Below are positions 33,527-39,462 of a stretch of DNA of 39,462 nucleotides, piece after piece. Numbering within the stretch: position 1 is the stretch's first letter; every line of letters begins with the position of its first letter. The notes beneath the pieces were generated by a model. It was not told the DNA's origin and searched no databases. It saw nothing but the letters and a program-made list of their open reading frames with translations. Origin of the DNA: Sphingobacteriales bacterium (GTDB lineage Bacteria; Bacteroidota; Bacteroidia; CAILMK01; JAAYUY01). Both the position numbers and the translations under genes were made by a program. The stretch is taken from the NCBI GenBank assembly GCA_012517435.1, contig JAAYUY010000072.1:1-39462 (forward strand), written 5' to 3'.

Positions 33527-34837
33527 TTATTCGCATTCGCGTATAATACCTGCCCCCAGCGCATTCAGCCGAAGGTCAATGTTTTCATAGCCACGGTCTA
33601 TTTGTTCGATGTTGTAAATGATGCTTTCACCTTCGGCAGACATGGCAGCAATCAGCAGAGCCACCCCTGCACGAATATCGGGCGACCGCATACGTATTCC
33701 TCTGAGGAGGTTTTTTTTCTCCAGTCCGATGACCGTTGCCCGGTGTGGGTCGCATAAGATAATCTGTGCACCCATATCTATCAGGTTATCAACGAAAAAC
33801 AACCTGCTTTCAAACATTTTCTGGTGAATAAGGATATTTCCTTTGGCCTGTGTAGCTACCACCAGTGCAATGCTGATGAGATCGGGCGTAAAGCCCGGCC
33901 ATGGGGCATCATAAATGGTTGGGATATGGCCATCAATCTGTTTTTCAATTTCATACACTCCCTGAGCAGGGATGAAAATATCGTCATTATTGATAACGAA
34001 TGAAATTCCGAGTCGCTTGAATACACGTGGAATGATTCCCAGATGATTCACATTGGCATTACGGATAATAAGTTCAGAGCCTGTGATAGCAGCCATGCCG
34101 ATAAAACTTCCGATTTCAATCATATCGGCCAGACAGGTATGTTCGCATCCGCTTAAGGATTCAACGCCTTCAATTTCAATACAATTCGTTCCAATTCCCG
34201 TAATTTTTGCACCCATGGCATTGAGCATTCTGCAGAGTTGCTGAACATAAGGCTCACAGGCAGCATTGTAAATGGTTGTTTTGCCTTTTGCGAGGACAGC
34301 TGCCATCAATACATTCCCGGTACCGGTAACCGAAGGCTCATCCAAATGAATAAATGCCCCTTTTAGGTTTTTTGCCTTTAACCTGAAAACACCATGAAGG
34401 GCGTCAAACTCATAGACAGCACCCAGATCATGCAGCCCGGTCAGGTGGGTATCGAGTTTACGTCTTCCGATTTTATCACCACCGGGTTTGGAAAGTGCCA
34501 TTTCGCCAAACCTTGCGAGCATAGGACCTATTAAAAGAACTGAACCCCTAATGTTTTTGCTGGTTTCAATAAATTCCTGAGAATACATTTGATGGAGGGT
34601 AACTTCAGAAGCATCAAAGATGTAATCATGCTCATTGATTCGTTCAACCCTGACCCCCAGCATCTTCAGGAGTTCGATCTGGCGTATGATGTCTCTGATA
34701 TAAGGAATATTTCGTATCGTCACTTTTTCGTTGGTCAGCAGGACAGCTGCCAGAACCTGAAGTGCTTCGTTTTTGGCCCCCTGCGGATGAATCTCACCCT
34801 TGATTTTAACAGGCCCGTTAATACGAAAATAATCCAT
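33527..34837 (-). CDS. murA: UDP-N-acetylglucosamine 1-carboxyvinyltransferase
   Basis: MurA transfers enolpyruvate from PEP to UDP-GlcNAc, the first committed step of peptidoglycan synthesis. The 436-residue protein shows the conserved Lys22-Asn23 (GAKNEAL), the active-site loop at 117-124 (PGGDKIGR) and later IYDAPWPGFTPDL and MRSPDIRAGVAL. The catalytic cysteine (Cys115 of E. coli, PGGC) is replaced by Asp121. Enzymes with Asp here remain active but are not alkylated by fosfomycin. The downstream gene (redoxin) is 6 nt away and the upstream DUF4290 gene 5 nt away, so it belongs to a run of closely spaced genes. Confidence 0.95.
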   Translation of the reverse strand: MDYFRINGPVKIKGEIHPQGAKNEALQVLAAVLLTNEKVTIRNIPYIRDIIRQIELLKMLGVRVERINEHDYIFDASEVTLHQMYSQEFIETSKNIRGSVLLIGPMLARFGEMALSKPGGDKIGRRKLDTHLTGLHDLGAVYEFDALHGVFRLKAKNLKGAFIHLDEPSVTGTGNVLMAAVLAKGKTTIYNAACEPYVQQLCRMLNAMGAKITGIGTNCIEIEGVESLSGCEHTCLADMIEIGSFIGMAAITGSELIIRNANVNHLGIIPRVFKRLGISFVINNDDIFIPAQGVYEIEKQIDGHIPTIYDAPWPGFTPDLISIALVVATQAKGNILIHQKMFESRLFFVDNLIDMGAQIILCDPHRATVIGLEKKNLLRGIRMRSPDIRAGVALLIAAMSAEGESIIYNIEQIDRGYENIDLRLNALGAGIIRECE

Positions 34838-34842
34838 TTGCT

Positions 34843-35460
34843 TTAATAGTTTTTGTTTTTGTTGTTTTGTTTCTTTTTCTTTTTCTTTGAACCCGTTCTT
34901 TTCTGAACAGGTCGCTCAGGGACATAAAATACTTCCGGCACCTGGCTGATGGTTATCTTTCCATGAGAGAGTTCATGCAAGTGTTTAATAATCAATTCAT
35001 CAGGAACTTTCTCGGTGTTCCAGATCTTGTACGATAAAACCATGAATGAAACAAGAGAATTGATCAGTTGGTCACGGTCTTCTCCTTCCGGCATTTCTGC
35101 TGCCTTTTCAATGGCTTTTTCAAGTGATTTCCCGTAAAATCTGTATTTGGGCGGATTACCCGGATATTCCGGTTTCTTTGGGTTCCTTCTGTATCCGAAA
35201 GGTTTTTCTGGTTTAGGATATTCAGAGTCAACATCCAGTTTGTATCCTGCCATGATATGAAGATGATCCCAAAGTTTTTGCATGTATTCAGGCAGGTTAC
35301 GGTACTGCGGGTTTTGCTGTGCCATCAGGTTTACTACCTGTTGTGCGGCAATACTTCTTGTTTCCTTATCAGGAATGGTCAGCAGATGATCGACCATTAA
35401 CTGAATGTTCCTTCCGTATTCCGGAAAAACCAGAGGGTCTCTGTGCGTGTTATAATTCAT
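34843..35460 (-). CDS. DUF4290 domain protein
   Basis: A 205-residue cytoplasmic protein (no signal or membrane segment) that resembles DUF4290, a family known from Bacteroidota. Recognisable features: the N-terminus YNTHRDPLVFPEYGRNIQ, followed by MVDHLLTIPDKETRS, and the central LWDHLHIMAGYKLDVDSEYP. It ends in a very basic tail (KRTGSKKKKKKQNNKNKN), suited to binding nucleic acid. Function is unknown. It lies between uvrD and murA with gaps of 14 and 5 nt, so it is transcribed with them. Confidence 0.8.
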   Translation of the reverse strand: MNYNTHRDPLVFPEYGRNIQLMVDHLLTIPDKETRSIAAQQVVNLMAQQNPQYRNLPEYMQKLWDHLHIMAGYKLDVDSEYPKPEKPFGYRRNPKKPEYPGNPPKYRFYGKSLEKAIEKAAEMPEGEDRDQLINSLVSFMVLSYKIWNTEKVPDELIIKHLHELSHGKITISQVPEVFYVPERPVQKRTGSKKKKKKQNNKNKNY

Positions 35461-35474
35461 TATCAGTAATTTTA

Positions 35475-37703
35475 CTATTCAGAAATGATTTTCATTTTTG
35501 CAAATTTCAGCAAAATATTTTTCTGGCCGAATTTATCGAAATAAATAATGGCCTTTTTATTTTCTCCAGATCCTTCGACCTGAATTACTTTTCCGTTTCC
35601 AAATGCATTGTGAAGAACATTCATGCCAGCCTGCAGATTAGAAACATCATCGGCAACAAAGTTCTGGTCAACAGGAATCATCTTTCTGACCGGTTCTTCC
35701 TTTGGCTTCTCCTTTGTTTTCCTGAGTTCAGGGGCTTTAACCTGCTGCTGTCTGGTGCTTACTCCATAATCGAGGAAGCGGGCATCAATTTCATCCAGAA
35801 ACCTGCTGGGCTCACAAAACTGTAAATTGCCCCATTTAAATCTGGAAACTGCGTAGCAAAGATACAACTTTTCCATTGCCCGCGTAACAGCGACATAAAA
35901 AAGTCTTCTTTCTTCCTCCAGTTCTTCCCTTGTATCCATCGACATGGCAGACGGAAAAAGACCTTCTTCAAGCCCAGTAATAAAAACGGTATTGAATTCA
36001 AGTCCTTTGGCCGAGTGAACCGTCATCAGTGTTACTTTATCACCTGAATCATCCTGCGTGTCGGCATCGGTCATTAACGAGACTTCCTGCAAAAAACTTC
36101 CAAGACTTTTATTTTCAGTATCTTCCCTTTCTGTAAATGATTTGAGTGCTGAAAACAGATTTTCTATGTTTTCATACCTTGAAATACCTTCAATCGACTT
36201 ATCTTCCTGATAAAGACGGATCAGCCCGGATTCTTTACTGATATATTTTGCAGCCTCAAAAGCATCTTTTTGTTCTGCTACTACCTGAAAACTTTTAATC
36301 ATCACGACAAAATCTTTCAGCGTCTGCTTTACTCTGCTGCTGATTTCAAATGAATAGATATTGTTGATAATGTCCCAGATGGTACACTGGTTGTCATTAG
36401 CCCATACGATCAGGTGGGCAAAGGTAGTGTCGCCAATGCCCCTTGCCGGTAAGTTTATGATTCTTTTAAGGGCTTCTTCATCTGCCGTATTCAGTGTAAA
36501 ACGGAAATATGCCAGTAAATCTTTTATCTCCTTGCGCTGGTAAAAAGAAATAGACCCAATCAATCGGTAATCAATTCCAAAACGCCTGAAGGCCTCTTCA
36601 AAAGCTCTCGACTGGGCATTTGTGCGGTAAAGAACGACAAAATCACTGTTTCTTTTGGAAAAATTTTTCTTTTCATCCTGAATGGTAACGGCCACCAGAT
36701 TGGCTTCATCTGATTCCGAATCTGCTCGGATCAGACGGATTTTGCTTCCTCTTTCGTTGCTGGTCCAAAGTTTTTTTGGGAGACGGTAAACGTTTTTTGC
36801 TATAACACTGTCGGATGCTTCAACAATATTGGAAGTGGAACGGTAGTTTTGTTCGAGTTTAAAGACCCTTAGTTCAGGATAATCTTTCTCAAAATCAAGG
36901 ATATTGCGAATATTGGCACCACGAAAGGAATAGATACTCTGGCTGTCGTCTCCCACCACACAGATGTTTCTTGTTGAAGCCGATATTTTTTTAACTATCA
37001 GATACTGAACAGTATTGGTGTCCTGAAACTCATCTATCAGAACATAGAGAAAGCGGTTCTGGTATTTGTACAAAACATCGGGAAAACGTTCCAGAAGTTC
37101 ATAGGTGTTGACCAGCAAATCGTCAAAGTCCATTGCCCCTGATTTAAAGCAACGGTTGTTGTATTTCTGATATATTTCAGCAAAGCGTGGCCTGCCTGAA
37201 GCCTTGTCTTCCAGCATCAGCTCTTCATTTTCCATGTATTGCAATGGCTTGATGAGGCTGTTTTTACAGGCTGAGATGCGTGCATGAACGGAAGAAGGCT
37301 TATAGGTCTTAGGGTCAATGTTTTCTTCTTTCAGTATCGATTTGATGACATTTTTTGAATCATCGGTGTCGTAAATAGTAAAATTAGCCGGATAACCGAG
37401 CCTGAGGCTTTCAACCCTGAGGAGCCGGGCAAAAACTGAATGAAAAGTTCCCATCCACAGGTTTCTGGCATCAGCACCGGACATGCTGATAATCCGGCTT
37501 TTCATCTCATTGGCAGCTTTGTTGGTAAAGGTGAGAGCCAGTATTCTGAAAGGATCAACACCCTGATGAATCAGATAGGCGATTCGTGTGGTCAAAACCC
37601 TTGTTTTTCCGGAACCGGCTCCGGCAATGATCAGTGATGGCCCTTCTGTATTGATGACTGCCTCTTTCTGCTGAGGGTTAAGCTCTTCAATAAAATGTTT
37701 CAA
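35475..37703 (-). CDS. ATP-dependent DNA helicase, UvrD/PcrA family
   Basis: The 742-residue SF1A helicase unwinds DNA in repair and in clearing recombination or transcription intermediates. It shows Walker A GAGSGKTRVL (residues 28-37), LIDEFQDTN (motif II), VGDDSQSIYSFRGA (motif III), LEQNYRST (motif IV), VTLMTVHSAKGLEF (motif V) and VAVTRAMEKLYL (motif VI). The C-terminal end (about 680-740: AGMNVLHNAFGNGKVIQVEG, then ILLKFAKMKII) is the PcrA-type Tudor-like domain that binds RNA polymerase. The start is TTG at 37703; there is a stop codon just upstream in frame and no ATG near it. It leads the run uvrD, DUF4290, murA, redoxin. Confidence 0.93.
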   Translation of the reverse strand: MKHFIEELNPQQKEAVINTEGPSLIIAGAGSGKTRVLTTRIAYLIHQGVDPFRILALTFTNKAANEMKSRIISMSGADARNLWMGTFHSVFARLLRVESLRLGYPANFTIYDTDDSKNVIKSILKEENIDPKTYKPSSVHARISACKNSLIKPLQYMENEELMLEDKASGRPRFAEIYQKYNNRCFKSGAMDFDDLLVNTYELLERFPDVLYKYQNRFLYVLIDEFQDTNTVQYLIVKKISASTRNICVVGDDSQSIYSFRGANIRNILDFEKDYPELRVFKLEQNYRSTSNIVEASDSVIAKNVYRLPKKLWTSNERGSKIRLIRADSESDEANLVAVTIQDEKKNFSKRNSDFVVLYRTNAQSRAFEEAFRRFGIDYRLIGSISFYQRKEIKDLLAYFRFTLNTADEEALKRIINLPARGIGDTTFAHLIVWANDNQCTIWDIINNIYSFEISSRVKQTLKDFVVMIKSFQVVAEQKDAFEAAKYISKESGLIRLYQEDKSIEGISRYENIENLFSALKSFTEREDTENKSLGSFLQEVSLMTDADTQDDSGDKVTLMTVHSAKGLEFNTVFITGLEEGLFPSAMSMDTREELEEERRLFYVAVTRAMEKLYLCYAVSRFKWGNLQFCEPSRFLDEIDARFLDYGVSTRQQQVKAPELRKTKEKPKEEPVRKMIPVDQNFVADDVSNLQAGMNVLHNAFGNGKVIQVEGSGENKKAIIYFDKFGQKNILLKFAKMKIISE

Positions 37704-37740
37704 AGCCGTGAATTAAAGATAATCAAATTGAAATTGACGG

Positions 37741-37772
37741 CAAAAGTAAGTAGTAATGAGTGAAAGAGCAAA
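37741..37772 (-). promoter_or_regulatory. Promoter of the uvrD/pcrA gene
   Basis: On the minus strand TTTG (37772-37769) and TACTTTTG (37748-37741) are 20 nt apart, an excellent Bacteroidota promoter. It lies 37 nt upstream of the TTG start at 37703. Confidence 0.6.
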
Positions 37773-37789
37773 ATCAAAAAGCTGACATG

Positions 37790-38155
37790 CTATTCGCTTT
37801 CGGTCAGATAGCCCTTTTGTTCCCTGACCTTTGCTTTTTTTCCTTTCAGTCCGCGGAGGTAATAAATACGGGCTTTTCTGACAAAACCACGTTTTTTTAC
37901 TACAATGCTTTCAATTTTTGGGGAATTGACAGGGAAAATTCTTTCAACACCTATGCCTGAACTGATTTTTCTGACGGTAAATGTACCGGTTTCAAATTCT
38001 CCTTTTTTCTGAATAACAATACCCTGAAAAGGCTGAATTCTTTCCTTGTTTCCTTCAATAATTCTATAGTTGACGACAACAGTATCTCCTTCCCTGAAAT
38101 CAGGTATATCGTCTCTGACAAACTTTGAATGAGAAAATCTAACTAACCGGTGCAT
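37790..38155 (-). CDS. rplS: 50S ribosomal protein L19
   Basis: L19 sits at the 30S-50S interface. The 121-residue protein has the family N-terminus ([24 protein letters not shown], in parts [11 protein letters not shown] and [18 protein letters not shown]), the core [21 protein letters not shown] (in part [16 protein letters not shown]), and the [18 protein letters not shown] end. Length is typical. In many bacteria it follows trmD directly in the rpsP-rimM-trmD-rplS operon; here trmD is upstream on the same strand but separated by 183 nt containing a promoter for rplS. Confidence 0.97.
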   Translation of the reverse strand: MHRLVRFSHSKFVRDDIPDFREGDTVVVNYRIIEGNKERIQPFQGIVIQKKGEFETGTFTVRKISSGIGVERIFPVNSPKIESIVVKKRGFVRKARIYYLRGLKGKKAKVREQKGYLTESE

Positions 38156-38186
38156 TTTTAATATTTTTAAGCAATAAACAGGAGTG

Positions 38187-38194
38187 CAAATGTA
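38187..38194 (-). promoter_or_regulatory. -7 element for rplS
   Basis: The minus strand reads TACATTTG, a match to TAnnTTTG, 31 nt upstream of the ATG at 38155. No good -33 box; the region is AT-rich. The rest of the 183-nt gap to trmD shows no other recognised feature. Confidence 0.5.
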
Positions 38195-38338
38195 CGATGT
38201 TTTTTAAATGCAGAATAACTTTTTGAAAAAAATGTTAGAATAGAGAAATAATAGTGTTAAAATATTAAAAATCAGTAAGTAAGATAAATTTTGAGTGGCT
38301 TTGTCTGTTCAAATTGTTGAAAGTTGGAATATTGGTAA

Positions 38339-39016
38339 TCACATCATCCCCGGCCTTCTTTTTTTCGTTTTTTCGAGTGCCTGCTGATGTCTCCATTCAT
38401 CAATTTTCTGGTGGTCGCCTGAAAGGAGGATATCGGGAACTTTCAGTCCTCTGAAATCTTCGGGGCGGGTGTAAACGGGTGCATCGAGGATGTCGCCCTG
38501 AAAAGAATCGGTCAGGGCTGAGCTTTCATCGCCCAGAACGCCAGGAATCAGGCGTATAATGGCATCGGCAACTACTGCAGCGGGAAGTTCTCCTCCTGTC
38601 AGGACATAGTCTCCGATGGAAATTTCGCGGGTGATAAAATGATCGCGGATACGCTGGTCGATACCTTTATAACGGCCACAAATCAGTGCAATTCGTTTTT
38701 TAAGGGATAATTCGTTTGCCATTGATTGGTTGAACAGTTCCCCATCAGGGGTGAGGTAGATTATTTCATCAAATCTGGCTGTCTTTTCAAGTGCCTCCAG
38801 ACAGTGAACGATGGGTTCGATACGCATGACCATGCCTGCCCCTCCGCCAAAAGGATAGTCGTCCACCTGCCTGCGAATACCGCTTGGAATGCCATAGTCC
38901 CTGAAATTATGTAAAGTGATGCTAACCAATTGTTTTTCAATGGCTTTTTTGATAATGGATTCGTTGAGGAATCCTTCAAACATCTGCGGAAATATGGTCA
39001 GAATAGCAATTTCCAT
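38339..39016 (-). CDS. trmD: tRNA (guanine37-N1)-methyltransferase
   Basis: TrmD methylates G37 next to the anticodon of tRNAs reading CNN codons and prevents +1 frameshifts. The 225-residue protein has the SPOUT trefoil-knot motifs: LTIFPQMFEGFL at the start, CGRYKGIDQRIRDHFITREISIGDYVLTGGELP (in parts CGRYKGIDQRI and IGDYVLTGGELP), and the C-terminal GDHQKIDEWRHQQALEKTKKRRP. Length matches the family. A TACTTTTG -7 box lies 4 nt in front of the ATG, so the mRNA may be leaderless. Confidence 0.96.
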   Translation of the reverse strand: MEIAILTIFPQMFEGFLNESIIKKAIEKQLVSITLHNFRDYGIPSGIRRQVDDYPFGGGAGMVMRIEPIVHCLEALEKTARFDEIIYLTPDGELFNQSMANELSLKKRIALICGRYKGIDQRIRDHFITREISIGDYVLTGGELPAAVVADAIIRLIPGVLGDESSALTDSFQGDILDAPVYTRPEDFRGLKVPDILLSGDHQKIDEWRHQQALEKTKKRRPGMM

Positions 39017-39020
39017 GGTG

Positions 39021-39028
39021 CAAAAGTA
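39021..39028 (-). promoter_or_regulatory. -7 element immediately before trmD
   Basis: The minus strand reads TACTTTTG, then four bases (CACC), then the ATG at 39016. Transcription from such an element would start at or beside the ATG. No -33 TTG is seen at the usual distance. Confidence 0.42.
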
Positions 39029-39043
39029 GTAAGTTAAGCCGGA

Positions 39044-39462
39044 TTATGACTTGCCGTTAAGTTCTTTTTCAAGAAAGGAGGCTGTAAACCCGCATTTATT
39101 TCTGATAATTTCTTCGGGAGTGCCGGTACAGATAATTTGTCCGCCTTCAGAACCCCCTTCCGGTCCCATGTCGATAATGTAATCGGCCAGTTTGATGACA
39201 TCGAGATTATGTTCGATAATAAGCACCGTATTTCCTTTTTCAACAAAATGGTTGAGAACATTCATCAGGATTCTGATGTCTTCAAAATGAAGGCCTGTAG
39301 TGGGTTCATCGAGGATGTAAAGTGTTTTTCCGGTATCCCTTTTGGCTAATTCGGCAGCCAGTTTGACCCGTTGTGCTTCTCCACCGCTGAGTGTTACGGA
39401 GCTTTGTCCGAGCGTAATATATCCCAGCCCGACATCCACCATGGTCTTCAGTTTTCGTTTCA
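39044..39462 (-). CDS. uvrA: Excinuclease ABC subunit A (C-terminal part)
   Basis: Only the last 139 or so residues are inside the window; the frame remains open at the right edge. The piece holds the ABC signature [16 protein letters not shown], Walker [17 protein letters not shown], the H-loop [22 protein letters not shown] and the C-terminal [17 protein letters not shown] segment typical of UvrA. UvrA recognises DNA damage with UvrB and is an ATPase of the ABC type. The trmD gene begins 27 nt after its stop. Confidence 0.96.
   Translation of the reverse strand, partial: KRKLKTMVDVGLGYITLGQSSVTLSGGEAQRVKLAAELAKRDTGKTLYILDEPTTGLHFEDIRILMNVLNHFVEKGNTVLIIEHNLDVIKLADYIIDMGPEGGSEGGQIICTGTPEEIIRNKCGFTASFLEKELNGKS

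Noticed and set aside
1-39462. CRISPR arrays, tRNA or rRNA genes, insertion sequences, phage genes
   Set aside because: No spaced direct repeats, no cloverleaf-like segment in any gap, and no transposase, integrase or phage protein among the frames. The gaps are short and AT-rich.

Overview
This window looks like ordinary chromosome of an anaerobic or facultative member of the Bacteroidota, probably near the Bacteroidales. The base composition is AT-rich. Many genes are preceded by the phylum's -7 element TAnnTTTG, with few clear Shine-Dalgarno sites. Lineage-restricted families are present: DUF4270 lipoprotein, DUF4290, a PorV/PorQ-type barrel, and several lipoproteins with a lipobox. No CRISPR array, rRNA, tRNA, transposase, integrase or phage gene was seen.

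Layout. 1-2739: end of a PLP enzyme (cysteate synthase-like), an alanine/saccharopine dehydrogenase-like gene, and a convergent YqhD-type alcohol dehydrogenase. 2848-4904: nrfHA, the ammonia-forming cytochrome c nitrite reductase. 4905-8169: a TPR protein, a lipoprotein peptidase related to M49, and a small winged-helix protein. 8542-11573: CPBP protease-DUF2007 fusion, cdsA, psd and a START-like protein; the middle of this block makes phospholipid. 11587-14281 (minus): rfaE2, a flippase-like membrane protein, panD and panC. 14407-23550: a GT5 half-protein, DUF4270 lipoprotein, glmS, clpB and lon (amino sugars, then proteostasis). 23625-25899: outer-membrane barrel plus a beta-propeller lipoprotein. 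25960-29027: small membrane and envelope proteins, an MBL-fold lipoprotein and an anchored thioredoxin. 29037-38155 (minus): membrane methyltransferase, plsC, GNAT, Rrf2 regulator, dnaJ, grpE, degenerate redoxin, murA, DUF4290, uvrD/pcrA and rplS. 38339-39462 (minus): trmD and the end of uvrA.

Themes are envelope construction (cdsA, psd, plsC, murA, glmS, rfaE2), protein quality control (clpB, lon, dnaJ, grpE), CoA precursor synthesis (panCD) and nitrite respiration (nrfHA). I found no clearly new multigene system. The best leads are MurA with Asp in place of the catalytic Cys, a TlpA-type protein that has lost both CxxC cysteines, a glycogen-synthase half lacking the sugar-nucleotide loop, promoters that imply leaderless mRNAs, and a palindrome over the Rrf2 gene's own start site. 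Promoters and operators were read by eye; all family calls come from motifs, without a database search.
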